Shown here: one piece after another, positions 44,398 to 56,095 of the stretch
Layout: the number at the start of each line of letters is the position of its first letter
Position numbering within the stretch: position 1 is the first letter of the stretch
Source: Cherax quadricarinatus
Lineage: Eukaryota > Arthropoda > Malacostraca > Decapoda > Parastacidae
Length of the DNA: 64,000 nucleotides
Direction of reading: 5' to 3'
Assembly: GCF_038502225.1 (NCBI RefSeq)
Contig: NC_091372.1
Location: 5,544,200 to 5,608,199, forward strand
Program-made: the position numbers and the translations under genes
The notes under the pieces: model-generated
What the model was told of the DNA's origin: nothing
Database searches by the model: none
The model's input: the letters and a program-made list of their open reading frames with translations, nothing else

Positions 44398-44545
44398 GAA
44401 ATAGTATTAGTCTGCCCGAAATGCCTAGGCCTACCTAGGCCTACCAGTGACCTTTGTAATAATTACTTTATAATTATCTTATAATATGTAAACCACACAA
44501 TGTAATCTATACAGAGAAATAAACATTTGAATTTGAAGACTGTAT
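44398..44545 (+). repeat. 3' end of a polyadenylated dispersed repeat
   Basis: Contains CTAGGCCTACCAGTGACC, TGTAATCTATACAGAGAAAT and AATAAACATTTGAATTTGAA. This looks like a LINE or SINE 3' UTR with a polyadenylation signal and a TTTGAA-type tail. Family uncertain. Confidence 0.45.
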
Positions 44546-44554
44546 TAACGTTTA

Positions 44555-44662
44555 TAGAATTACCCACAATATGTTAAATAATGTGACACTTTACTGTGGC
44601 AACGTTTCGCTCTCCAGGAGCTTTGTCAAGCCGTTACTTGCACTTGTGTCCTTTTACTAAAC
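44555..44662 (-). mobile_element. foldback repeat, partial (family F2)
   Basis: The antisense arm reads AGAATTACCCACAATATGTT, TGTGACACTTTACTGTGGCA and ACGTTTCGCTCTCCAGGAGC. A short sense piece, TTGCACTTGTGTCCTTTTAC, follows. On the minus strand 44598-44632 again gives GGC/GCC enclosing TTGACAAA, GCTC/GAGC and GAAACGTT. Confidence 0.7.
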
Positions 44663-44684
44663 TATGGATGTTGACACAGCGTTA

Positions 44685-44965
44685 TCTGTGATAAATTAGA
44701 CACATGTGCAACATTTGGGTATCTTTATTGTGGAAACGTTCCGCCACACAGTGGCTTCGTCAGTCCAATACAAAGAAGAAGTTTGAGATAATCAGTCCCT
44801 CAGCCTGAAGTCAATATAATCAGTCCTTCAATCTTGATTGTTGGACTGATTACCTCAAACTTCTGATCTTCACCATTCTTCTTTGTACTAGACTGATGAA
44901 GCCACCGTGTGGCGAAACTATTGCACATATGTCTAATTTATCAACTTATCGGTTCTCGGGACCAT
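44685..44965. mobile_element. foldback repeat (family F1)
   Basis: The left antisense arm starts AAATTAGACACATGTGCAAC, with TGGA/TCCA and the hammerhead-like layout at 44731-44767. The right sense arm has CTGATGAAGCCACCGTGTGG at 44893, with stem GCCAC/GTGGC, then GAAAC, but lacks the following stretch up to the TGCACATATGTC word. It ends AATTTATCAACTTATCGG with a GGTTC-type hairpin. Confidence 0.75.
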
Positions 44966-45092
44966 TTATCTCTGTTCTCCAATTGTGTCGATATTTCAAC
45001 TGCTGCTCACTGTTATTTTTTACTACTCTTCCGTATGACTTAGTAATGGTTATAACTACGTATAACTTTAATTTTTAAAGTGGTACATCCTT

Positions 45093-45262
45093 AAGTCAGT
45101 GGAAGGCCTCAGTCATATGACCAAAAGCTCCAGTGGCTAGGTTTAGGTTAGGTAAGCTTTGTCAGGAAACAGGACAAGTATTTCCTGACGCGGGTCTTAG
45201 TCATATGATGACCCACAGCTGGAGCTTTTGGTTAACTGACCGAAGCCTTCCACTGGCTTACC
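45093..45262. mobile_element. imperfect foldback repeat
   Basis: GTCAGTGGAAGGCCTCAGTC and CCAAAAGCTCCAG on the left mirror CTGGAGCTTTTGGTT and GACCGAAGCCTTCCACTGG on the right. CATATGA words occur on both sides. Family not named. Confidence 0.6.
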
Positions 45263-45489
45263 TCTGGTTATGATTATTACCACTGGAACCGGTCATCACT
45301 CGACTAACACCAGCATAAAGAACACTTTTCCAGTTTCCTTACGAATCTTACCAAACCCAACTTCTGCATGCCAAACTCCTGCAAGTTGTGACAGCAGTGT
45401 GTAGCTTGAAGACCTGACCTTAACTATCTTCCATAAAACTTATCAAGAGACTTCTTTGTCCTCGCCGCCAGCCATTCTACAAAAATACC

Positions 45490-45562
45490 CTGACTGGTCA
45501 CAGACCGGGCCGCGGGGGCGTTGACCCCCGGAACTCTCTCCAGGTAAACTCCAGGTAATACC
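45490..45562 (+). repeat. short dispersed element (ACCGGGCCGCG type)
   Basis: GACCGGGCCGCGGGGGCGTT, then GACCCCCGGAA and CTCCAGGTAA. A sister fragment is inserted at 46426-46511. Confidence 0.6.
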
Positions 45563-45785
45563 TGCTGTAAACTTCTTTAAATTCAATCATACCTTGCCAA
45601 AATAAATATAAATAATTTAAATATACTTGTAAGCTACACTGCAATGTTTTTGTGACGGCGTTCATGTCTGCGTCAGTAACTTATTATGACTGTAACCAGA
45701 TATAAACTTGTAAATAGTTCGTTACTAATGTAGCTTGTTGATTTACCACAACTTTGAGGCTCTGGATCCATTATCAGATATTTTG

Positions 45786-46172
45786 ACTACCACCCACAGG
45801 ATGGGTATGTGCTGGAATGATTACCACTCACAGGATGAGTATGGAATAACTACCACTCACAGGATGGGCATGGAATGATTACCACTCACAGGATGGGCAT
45901 GGAATGATTACCACTCACAGGATGGGCATGGAATGATTACCACTCACAGGATGGGCATGGAATGATTACCACTCACAGGATGGGCATGGAATGATTACCA
46001 CTCACAGGATGGGCATGGAATGATTACCACTCACAGGATGGGCATGGAATGATTACAACTCACAGGATGGGCATGGAATGATTACCACTCACAGGATGGG
46101 CATGGAATGATTACCACTCACAGGATGGGCATGGAATGATTACCACTCACAGGATGGGCATGGAATGATTAC
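45786..46172. repeat. 29-bp satellite, about 13 copies
   Basis: Units contain GATTACCACTCACAGGATGG and GCATGGAAT. The first two units are divergent (GGATGAGTATG). The array stops where LINE sequence begins at 46173. Confidence 0.95.
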
Positions 46173-47098
46173 CACTCCTTTCTAGGTGCTCCATCACTCT
46201 CCTGATAATCTTCTCCATGACATTGCATACTATACATGTAAGTGACATTGTCCGTAATTTAATGCTGAATGTCTGTCGCCTTTTTTTAAAAATTGGGACA
46301 ACATCTGCTCTCTTCCATGCCTCAGGTAGTCGCCCTTTTTCGACAGATGTGTTGAAGATGGTTGTTAATGGTATACAGATCATCTCTGTTCCCTCTCTCA
46401 GGACCCATGGAGATACGTCCGGCCCTGATCCACCGGGAGGTCTGGTCGTGGACCGGGCCGCGAGGGCGTTGATCCCCGGAATAACCTCCAGGTAGGTAAG
46501 TAGGCAGGCCCCATGGCCTTTGAGGTATCTAGCTCGCTTAGCAGCCTCTTCACTTCTTCCTCGGTTGTATGTATTATGTCCAACACTTGATGGTGCACCC
46601 CACCTGTCTTTCTGGAGTCCCTTCTGTCTCGTCTGTGAACACTTCTTTGAATCTCATGTTGAGTTCCTCACATACTTCTCGGTCGTTTCTTGTGATCTCC
46701 CCTCCTTCCTTCCTCAGCCTGATTACCTGCTCCTCGACTGTAGTTTTCCTCCTGATGTAATTGTACAACAGCTTCGGGTCGGACTTGGCTTTCGCTGCTA
46801 TGTCATTTTCGAATTGTCTTTGGGTTTCCCTCCTTACCTGAGCATATTCCTTTCTGGCTCGTCGACTGCTCTCCTTATTTTCCTGGGCCATTTGCTTTCT
46901 ATACTTTTTCCATTCTGTAGCACACTTGGTTTTGGCCCCTCTACACCTTTGGGTGAACCAAGGGCTCATCCTGGCTCTCTCATTATTTATGTTACCCTTG
47001 GGTACAAACCTCTCCTCAGCTTCCTTGCATGTTGCTGTCACATATTTCATCATCTCATTTACTCATCTCCCTGCCAATTCTCTGTCCCACTGAACCTT
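46173..47098 (-). pseudogene. LINE fragment, linker plus start of RT (L-B, copy B)
   Basis: The minus strand from about 47053 encodes a charged linker (FTQRCRGAKTKCATEW, RRARKEYAQVRRETQRQF, DPKLLYNYIRRKT, VIRLRKEGGEITRNDREVC). The beginning of the RT domain follows (LLSELDTSKAMGP, then IPLTTIFNTSVEKGRLPEAW, VVPIFKK, MSLTCIVCNVMEKIIRR). The RT stops at the 29-bp array before any catalytic motif. A short element is inserted at 46426-46511, right after KAMGP. Frameshifts lie around FKK. It cannot encode an active enzyme. LINE RTs copy their own RNA at a nicked target; this copy is dead. Confidence 0.85.
46426..46511 (+). mobile_element. 86-bp insertion in LINE copy B
   Basis: It contains GGACCGGGCCGCGAGGGCGT and ATAACCTCCAGGTAGGTAAG. 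Comparison with the uninterrupted paralogue near 48637 shows the extra bases. GGCCC at 46421-46425 recurs at 46507-46511, a probable 5-bp target duplication. Confidence 0.75.
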
Positions 47099-47104
47099 TT
47101 GTGT

Positions 47105-48897
47105 GTGGGTGTGTGTGTTTACTCACCTAATTGTAGTTCCAGGGGTCAAGACTCAGCTCCTGGCCCCGTCTCTTCACTGAATGTACTAGGTTCTCTCTCT
47201 CCCTGCTCCATGAGCTTTATCATACCTCGTCTTAAAGCTATGTATGGTTCCTGCCTCCACTACTTCGCTCACCAGACTGTTCCACTTCCTGACCACTTTG
47301 TGACTGAAGAAATGCTTCCTAACATCCCTGTGGCTCATCTGAGTCTTCAACTTCCAAGAGTGACCCCTTCTTTCTGTGTCCCCTCTCTGGAACATCTTGT
47401 CTCTGTCCACCCTATTCCACGCAATATTTTGTATGTCGTTATCATGTCTCCCCTATCCCTCCTGTCCTCCAGTGTCGTCAAGCCGATTTCCTTCAATCTT
47501 TCTTCATAGGACATTCCCCTTAGCTCTGGAACTAACCTTGTCGCAAACCTTTGCACTTCTCTAATTTCTTGACGTGCTTGATCAAGTGTGGGTTCCAAAC
47601 AGGTGCTGCATTCTCCAGTATGGGCCTGACGTATACGGTGTACAGTGTCTTGAAAGATTTCTTACTTAGGTATCGGAATGCTAATCTCAGGTTTGCCAGG
47701 CGCCCATATGCTGCAGCAGTTATCTGGTTGATGTGTGCTTCCGGAGACGCGTTAGGTGTTATACTCACGCCCAGATCTTTCTCCTTAAATGAGGTTTGCA
47801 GTCGTTGACCACCTAGCCTATACTCTGTCTGCGGTCTTCTTTGCCCTTCTCCGATCTTCATGACTTTGCATTTGGCAGGGTTGAATTCGAGAAGCCAGTT
47901 GCTGGACCACCTGTCCAGCTTGTCCAGGTCACTTTGAAGACCTGCCTGATCCTCATCTGATTTAATTCTTCTCATTAACTTCACATCATCTGCGAACAGG
48001 GACACTTCTGAGTCTATCCCTTCCATCATGTCATTCACATATACCAAAAATAGCACTGGTCCTAGGACCGACCCCTGTGGGACCCCGCTCGTCACAGGTG
48101 CCCACTGTGATAACTCATCACATACCATAACTCGTTGTTGCCTCCCTGTCAGATATTCTCTGATCCACTGAAGTGCCCTTCCCATACACGCGCCTGATCC
48201 TCTAGTTTCTGCATTAATCTCTTGTGAGGAACTGTGTTGAAGGCCTTCTTGCAGTCCAAGAAGATGCAATCAACCCACCCCTCTCTCTCATCTCTTACTT
48301 CTGTTACTTTATCATAAAACTCCAGAAGGTTTGTGACACAGGATTTGCCTTCCATGAAACCGTGCTGGTTGTCATTTATACTTTTGTTCCATTCCAGGTG
48401 CTCCACCACTCTCCTCCTGATAATCTTCTCCATGACTTTGCATACTATACACGTCAGTGACACTGGTCTGTAGTTTAGCGCCTCTTTTCTGTCTACTTTT
48501 TTTAAAAATGGGAACTACATTTGCCGTCTTCCATACCTCAGGTAGTTGCCCAGTTTCAAGGGATGTGTTGAAGATTGTGGTTAATGGGACACTCAGCATT
48601 TCTGCTCCCTCTCTAAGGACCCACGGGGAGATATCCGGTCCCACTGCCTTTGAGGTATCAAGGTCACTTAGCAGCTTCTTCACCCCCTCCTCAGTTGTGT
48701 GTATGTCATCCAGCACTTGTTGGTGTATTCCCTGTTGGGGTCCCCCTCTGTCCTGTCTTCCCAGAGGCCTTCCTGTCTCCACTGTGAATACTTCCTTAAA
48801 CCTCTTGTTGAGCTCCTCACATACCTCCTGATCGTTTCGTGTGAGTTCCCCACCTTCTTTCCTCAGCCTGATCACCTGGTCTTTGACTGTTGTCTTA
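47105..48897 (-). pseudogene. LINE RT and 3' end (L-B, copy A)
   Basis: The longest RT copy here. In order on the minus strand: VIRLRKEGGELTRNDQEVC, LLSDLDTSKAVGPD, VPLTTIFNTSLETGQLPEVW, MSLTCIVCKVMEKIIRRR, NDNQHGFMEGKSC, DCIFLDCKKAFNTVPH, VTSGVPQGSVLGPVLFLVYV, SLFADDVKLMRRI (catalytic FADD), LLEFNPAKCKVMKIG, KDLGVSITPNASPEAH, PILENAAPVWNPHL, then a C-terminal block with RFATRLVPELRGMSYEERL and VVRKWNSL. At least four frameshifts are visible (in the A run after PIF, after the PHKRLMQKLE segment, after VKKLEK, and near GIGW), so it is not functional. No endonuclease domain is present. The 3' end is the CTCACCTAATTG word beside a GT-rich run at 47101-47130. Confidence 0.9.
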
Positions 48898-48942
48898 TGG
48901 TGTGTGTGTACTCACCTAATTGTGGTTGCAGGGGTCGAGACT

Positions 48943-48979
<37 letters not shown>
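48898..48979 (-). mobile_element. LINE 3' terminus (L-B) with (GT)n tail
   Basis: GTGTGTACTCACCTAATTGT, GGTTGCAGGGGTCGAGACTC, then a GT run at 48944-48979. This is an extreme 3' end fragment lying at the 5' edge of copy A. Confidence 0.75.
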
Positions 48980-48980
<1 letters not shown>

Positions 48981-49242
48981 CACCAAGATAGAGAGATTCA
49001 CGGGTCAGCATCACTATCAGGTGGTGGTGACAGATAACCTTGATGAGCTGAAGGTGACACCAGAACACTGCTCACCTGACCTTGTTGTCACACCTGTTGG
49101 GAGAGACTTACTTCCTCACATCTGTCTACTTACTACCTACTTCCTCACAGGTGTGTACGTACTACCTACTTCCTCACAGGTGTATAATTACTACCTCATT
49201 TTCCTCGGATTAAACCTGATTTCCTTTCATTTAGTGTTGTCA

Positions 49243-49588
49243 GTATCCTCATAACAGTGTCAGTATTCTCATATCAGTGTCAGTATCCTCATAACAGTGG
49301 TAACATCCTCATAAAGGTGTCAATATCCTCATAACAGTGTCAGTATCCTCGTAAGTGTCAGTATTCTCATAACAGTGTCAGCATCCTCATATCAGTGTCA
49401 GTATCCTCATATCAGTGTCAGTATCCTTATAAGTGTCAATATCCTCATAACAGTGTCAGTATCCTCATAACAGTGTCAGTATCCTCATAACAGTGTCAGT
49501 ATCCTCATAACAGTGTCAGCATCCTCATAACAGTGTCAGTATCCTCATAACAGTGTCAGCATCCTCATAACAGTGTCAGTATCCTCAT
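49243..49588. repeat. 20-bp satellite, left part
   Basis: The unit is GTGTCAGTATCCTCATAACA, with variants ATATCAGTG and shortened GTAAGTGTCAG units. Confidence 0.93.
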
Positions 49589-50316
49589 AGCCAAGACAAC
49601 AGTGCATTAGTGTTCGCAATAAAGCTAACATAATTCTTGGCTTCATATCTAGAAATATAAATAATAGAAGTCCTCAGGTTGTTCTTCAACTCTATATATC
49701 CTTGGTTAGGCCTCATTTAGATTATGCTGCTCAGTTCTGGTCACAGTATTACAGAATGGATATAAATGCTCTGGAAAACGTACAGAGGAGGATGACAAAG
49801 ATGATCCCATGTATCAGAAATCTTCCCTATGAGGATAGACCGAGGGCCCTGAATCTGCACTCTCTCAAGAAAGGCGTAGAATTAGGGGGGATATGATCGA
49901 GGTGTATAAATGGAAGACAGGAATAAATAAAGGGGATGTAAATAGTGTGCTGAAAATTTCCAGCCAAGACAGGACTCGCAGCAATGGTTTCAAGTTGGAA
50001 AAAAATCAGATTCAGGAAGGATATAGGAAAGTACTGGTTTGGTAATAGAGTTGTGGATGAGTGGAACAAACTCCCGAGTACAGTTATTGAGGCTAAAACG
50101 TTGTGTAGTTTTAAAAATAGGTTAGATAAATACATAAGTGGGTGTGAGCTGGACCTGACTAGCTTGTGCTGCTGGGTTTGGTGCCGTGCTCCTTCCTTGA
50201 GTGGGGGTGACCAGACTGGGTGGGTCATTGGGTTAATCCGGGGGGAAACGGACAAGGACCTGCTCCGCATGGGTCAGTAGGCCTGTTGCAGTGTTATTTC
50301 TTTCTTATGTTCTTAT
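49589..50316 (+). pseudogene. 5'-truncated LINE (family L-C) inside the 20-bp array
   Basis: It encodes, with one frameshift near 49885, the C-terminal part of a LINE RT: ANIILGFISRNINNRS, LVRPHLDYAAQFWSQYY, ALENVQRRMTKMIP, LPYEDRPRALNLHSLKKG, then NGFKLEK in another frame, FGNRVVDEWNKLPSTVIEA, SFKNRLDKYISG, LTSLCCWVWCRAPSL and a final GETDKDLLRMGQ. The 3' end is TTTCTTATGTTCTTATA. The satellite resumes in phase immediately after it, so this is an insertion. No catalytic motif remains. Minus-strand frames over it are shadows. Confidence 0.9.
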
Positions 50317-50985
50317 AACAGTGTCAGTATCCTCATAACAGTGTCAATATCCTCATAACAGTGTCAATATCCTAATAACAGTGTCAGTATCCTCATAACA
50401 GTGTAATATCCTCATAACAGTGTCAGTATCCCCACAACAGTGTATCTTCATAACAGTGTCAGTATCCTCGTAAGTGTCAGCATCCTCATAACAGTGTCAG
50501 TATCCTCATAACAGTGTCAGTATCCTCATAACAGTGTCGTATAATCGTAAGTGTCAGTATCCTCATGAGTGTCAATATCCTCATAACAGCTGTCAGTATC
50601 CTCATACCATTGTCAGTATCCTCATAAGTGTCAGTATCCTCATACCAGTGTCAGTATCCTCATAACAGTGTCAATATCCTCATAAGTGTCAGTATCCTCA
50701 CAAGTGTCAATATCCTCATAACAGTGTCAATATCCTCATAAGTGTCAGTATCCTCACAAGTGTCAATATCCTCATAACAGTGTCAATATCCTCAAAACAG
50801 TGTCAGTATCCTCATAACAATGTCAATACCCTCATAACAATGTCAATACCCTCATGACAGTGTCGTATCCTCATAAGTGTCAGCATCCTCATAAGTGTCA
50901 GCATCCTCATAAGTGTCAATATCCTCATAAGAGTGTCCGTATCCTCATAAGTGTCAGTATCATACCAATGTCAGTATCCTCATCA
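50317..50985. repeat. 20-bp satellite, right part
   Basis: Same unit as 49243-49588 but more degraded, with many 13-bp short units lacking ACAGT and CAATATCC variants. Confidence 0.92.
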
Positions 50986-50989
50986 TGGG

Positions 50990-51110
50990 GGAATAGATAA
51001 AGGTCATGAAGCCCCCAAGGAATGAGAGGTAATCAGGTTTGATCCGAGGAAGTGAAGGATAATTCCAGTTCCTCTAAGCAAGAGCTGGTCACCAGTGTCA
51101 AAACATTTTC
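50990..51110. repeat. dispersed repeat fragment
   Basis: AATCAGGTTTGATCCGAGGA and AATTCCAGTTCCTCTAAGC. The segment near 56740 (CAATCAGGTTCGACCCAAGG) looks like another copy. Confidence 0.5.
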
Positions 51111-51146
51111 TTTGTTTCTTGAAACACGTCATCAACTGATCACCTT

Positions 51147-52303
51147 ACTGAAGTCTCTCGGCTCAGGCTGACACTACTGAAGTCTCTCGGCTCAGGCTGA
51201 CACTACTGAAGTCTCTCGGCTCAGGCTGACACTACTGAAGTCTCTCGGCTCAGGCTGACACTACTGAAGTCTCTCGGCTCAGGCTGACACTACTGAAGTC
51301 TCTCGGCTCAGGCTGACACTACTGAAGTCTCTCGGCTCAGGCTGACACTACTGAAGTCTCTCGGCTCAGGCTGACACTACTGAAGTCTCTCGGCTCAGGC
51401 TGACACTACTGAAGTCTCTCGGCTCAGGCTGACACTACTGAAGTCTCTCGGCTCAGGCTGACACTACTGAAGTCTCTCGGCTCAGGCTGACACTACTGAA
51501 GTCTCTCGGCTCAGGCTGACACTACTGAAGTCTCCCAGCTCAGGCTGACACTACTGAAGTCTCTCGGCTCAGGCTGACACTACTGAAGTCTCTCGGCTCA
51601 GGCTGACACTACTGAAGTCTCTCGGCTCAGGCTGACACTACTGAAGTCTCCCAGCTCAGGCTGACACTACTGAAGTCTCTCGGCTCAGGCTGACACTACT
51701 GAAGTCTCCCAGCTCAGGCTGACACTACTGAAGTCTCTCGGCTCAGGCTGACACTACTGAAGTCTCCCAGCTCAGGCTGACACTACTGAAGTCTCTCGGC
51801 TCAGGCTGACACTACTGAAGTCTCTCGGCTCAGGCTGACACTACTGAAGTCTCTCGGCTCAGGCTGACACTACTGAAGTCTCCCAGCTCAGGCTGACACT
51901 ACTGAAGTCTCTCGGCTCAGGCTGACACTACTGAAGTCTCCCAGCTCAGGCTGACACTACTGAAGTCTCTCGGCTCAGGCTGACACTACTGAAGTCTCCC
52001 AGCTCAGGCTGACACTACTGAAGTCTCTCGGCTCAGGCTGACACTACTGAAGTCTCCCAGCTCAGGCTGACACTACTGAAGTCTCTCGGCTCAGGCTGAC
52101 ACTACTGAAGTCTCCCAGCTCAGGCTGACACTACTGAAGTCTCTCGGCTCAGGCTGACACTACTGAAGTCTCCCAGCTCAGGCTGACACTACTGAAGTCT
52201 CTCGGCTCAGGCTGACACTACTGAAGTCTCCCAGCTCAGGCTGACACTACTGAAGTCTCCCAGCTCAGGCTGACACTACTGAAGTCTCCCAGCTCAGGCT
52301 GAT
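51147..52303. repeat. 29-bp satellite, about 40 copies
   Basis: Units contain GAAGTCTCTCGGCTCAGGCT and GACACTACT. In the right half, TCTCGGCTC units alternate with TCCCAGCTC units, giving a 58-bp dimer period. The left half is uniform. Confidence 0.96.
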
Positions 52304-52315
52304 ACATTTCATTAC

Positions 52316-55300
52316 CTCGTGTATGCAAACCATCCTGTGTGATGGAATATGACAGGGGAACCATCCTGTGTGATGGAATATGACAGAGGAACCATCCTGT
52401 GTGATGGAATATGACAGGGGAACCATCCTGTGTGATGGAATATGACAGGGGAACCATCCTGTGTGGTGGAATATGACAGGGGAACCATCCTGTGATGAAA
52501 TATAACAGGGAACCATCCTGTGTGATGGAATATGACAGGAGAACCATCCTGTGTGATGGAATATGACAGGGGAACCATCCTGTGTGGTGGAATATGACGG
52601 GAACCATCCTGTGTGGTGGAATATGACAGGGGAACCATCCTGTGTGGTGGAATATGACAGGGGAACCATCCTGTGTGATGGAATATGACAGGGGAACCAT
52701 CCTGTGTGATGGAATATGACAGGGGAACCATCCTGTGTGATGGAATATGACAGGGGAACCATCCTGTGTGATGGAATATGACAGGGGAACCATCCTGTGT
52801 GATGGAATATGACAGGGGAACCATCCTGTGATGGAATATGACAGGGGAACCATCCTGTGTGATGGAATATGACAGGGGAACCATCCTGTGTGGTGGAATA
52901 TGACAGGGAACCATCCTGTGTGGTGGAATATGACAGCGGAACCATCCTGTGTGATGGAATATGACAGGGGAACCATCCTGTGTGATGGAATATGACATGG
53001 GAACCATCCTGCGTGATGGAATATGACAGGGGAACCAACCTGTGTGATGGAATATGACAGGGGAACCATCCTGTGTGGTGGAATATGGCAGGGGAACTAT
53101 CCTGTGTGATGGAATATGACAAGGAACCATCCTGTGTGGTGGAATATGACAGGGGAACCATCCTGTGTGATGGAATATGACAGGGGAACCATCCCGTGTG
53201 ATGGAATATGACAGGGGAACCATCCCGTGTGATGGAATATGACAGGGGAACCATCCTGTGTGATGGAATATGACAGGGGAACCATCCTGTGTGATGGAAT
53301 ATGACAGGGGAACCATCCTGTGTGATGGAATATGACAGGGGAACCATCCTGTGTGATGGAATATGACAGGGGAACCATCTTGTGTGATGGAATATGACAG
53401 AGAACCATCCTGTGTAATGGAATATGACAGGGGAACCATCCTGTGATGAAATATAACAGAGTGTGTGATGGAATATGACAGGGGAACCATCCTGTGTGAT
53501 GGAATATGACAGGGGAACCATCCTGTGTGATGGAATATGACAGGGGAACCATCCTGTGACGGAATATGACAGGGAACCATCCTGTGTGATGGAATATGAC
53601 AGGGGAACCATCCTGTGATGAAATATAACAGAGAACCATCCTGTGTGATGGAATATGACAGGAGAACCATCCTGTGTGATGGAATATGACAGGGAAACCA
53701 TCCTGTGTGATGGAATATGATAGGGAACCATCCTGTGTGGTGGAACATGACAGGGGAACCATCCTGTGTGATGGAATATGACGGGAACCATCCCGTGTGA
53801 TGGAATATGACAGGAGAACCATTCTGTGTGATGGAATATGACAGGGGAACCATCCTGTGTGATGGAATATGACAGGGGAACCATCCTGTGTGATGGAATA
53901 TGACAGGGGAACCATCCTGTGTGATGGAATATGACAGGGGAACCATCCTGTGTGATGGAATATGACAGAGAACCATCCTGTGTGGTGGAATATGACCGGG
54001 GAACCATCCTGTGTGATGGAATATGACAGGGGAACCATCCTGTGATGAAATATACCAGGGAACCATCCTGTGTGATGGAATATGACAGGAGAACCATCCT
54101 GTGTGTTGGAATATGACAGGGGAACCATCCTGTGTGGTGGAATATGACAGGGGAACCATCCTGTGTGATGGAATATGACAGGGGAACTATCCTGTGTGAT
54201 AGAATATGACAGGGGAACCATCCTGTGTGATGGAATATGACAGGGGAACCATCCTGTGTGGTGGAATATGACAGGGGAACCATCTTGTGTGATGGAATAT
54301 GACAGGGAACCATCCTGTGTGATGGAATATGACAGGGGAACCATCCTGTGTGATGGAATATGACAGGGGAACCATCCCGTGTGATGGAATATGACAGGGG
54401 AACCATTCTATGTGATGGAATATGACAGGGGAACCATCCCGTGTGATGGAATATGACAGGGGAACCATCCTGTGTGATGGAATATGAGAGGGGAACCATC
54501 CTGTGTGATGGAATATGACAGGGGAACCATCCCGTGTGATGGAATATGACAGGGGAACCATTCTATGTGATGGAATATGACAGGGGAACCATTCTATGTG
54601 ATGGAATATGACAGGGGAACCATCCTGTGTGATAGAATATGACAGGGGAACCATCCTGTGTGATGGAATATGACAGGGGAACCATCCTGTGTGGTGGAAT
54701 ATGACAGGGGAACCATCTTGTGTGATGGAATATGACAGAGAACCATCCTGTGTGGTGGAATATGACAGGGGAACCATCCTGTGTGGTGGAATATGACAGG
54801 GGAACCATCCTGTGTGATGGAATATGACAGGGGAACCATCCCGTGTGATGGAATATGACAGGGGAACCATCCCGTGTGATGGAATATGACAGGGGAACCA
54901 TTCTATGTGATGGAATATGACAGGGGAACCATCCTGTGTGATGGAATATGACAGGGGAACCATCCTGTGTGATGGAATATGACAGGGGAACCATCCTGTG
55001 TGATGGAATATGACAGGGGAACCATCCTGTGTGATGGAATATGACAGGGGAACCATTCTATGTGATGGAATATGACAGGGGAACCATTCTATGTGATGGA
55101 ATATGACAGGGGAACCATCCTGTGTGATGGAATATGACAGGGGAACCATCCTGTGTGATGGAATATGACAGGGGAACCATCCTGTGTGATGGAATATGAC
55201 AGGGGAACCATCCTGTGTGATGGAATATGACAGGGGAACCATCCTGTGTGATGGAATATGACAGGGGAACCATCCTGTGTGATGGAATATGACAGGGGAA

Positions 55301-56095
55301 CCATCCTGTGTGATGGAATATGACAGGGGAACCATCCTGTGTGATGGAATATGACAGGGGAACCATCCTGTGTGATGGAATATGACAGGGGAACCATTCT
55401 ATGTGATGGAATATGACAGGGGAACCATCCTGTGTGATGGAATATGACAGGGGAACCATCCTGTGTGATGGAATATGACAGGGGAACCATCCTGTGTGAT
55501 GGAATATGACAGGGGAACCATCCTGTGTGATGGAATATGACAGGGGAACCATCCTGTGTGATGGAATATGACAGGGGAACCATCCTGTGTGATGGAATAT
55601 GACAGGGGAACCATCCTGTGTGATAGAATATGACAGGGGAACCATCCTGTGTGATGGAATATGACAGGGGAACCATCCTGTGTGATGGAATATGACAGGG
55701 GAACCATCCTGTGTGATGGAATATGACAGGGGAACCATCCTGTGTGATGGAATATGACAGGGGAACCATCCTGTGTGATGGAATATGACAGGGGAACCAT
55801 CCTGTGTGATGGAATATGACAGGGGAACCATCCTGTGTGATGGAATATGACAGGGGAACCATCCTGTGTGATGGAATATGACAGGGGAACCATCCTGTGT
55901 GATGGAATATGACAGGGGAACCATCCTGTGTGATGGAATATGACAGGGGAACCATCCTGTGTGATGGAATATGACAGGGGAACCATCCTGTGTGATGGAA
56001 TATGACAGGGGAACCATCCTGTGTGATGGAATATGACAGGGGAACCATCCTGTGTGATGGAATATGACAGGGGAACCATCCTGTGTGGTGGAATA
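52316..56095. repeat. 31-bp satellite, about 120 copies (family S31)
   Basis: Units contain TGTGATGGAATATGACAGG and GGAACCATCC. The left half (52.3-54.1 kb) is heterogeneous, with shortened units and TGTGGTGG variants. The right end (55.4-56.1 kb) is nearly uniform. Minus-strand frames of up to 744 codons are by-products. Confidence 0.97.

Noticed and set aside
45130..45160. Telomere-like TTAGG
   Set aside because: Only isolated GGTTTAGGTTAGG words inside a foldback repeat, no array.
46520..47509. Plus-strand frame of 329 codons
   Set aside because: Shadow of the minus-strand LINE RT and its 3' end.
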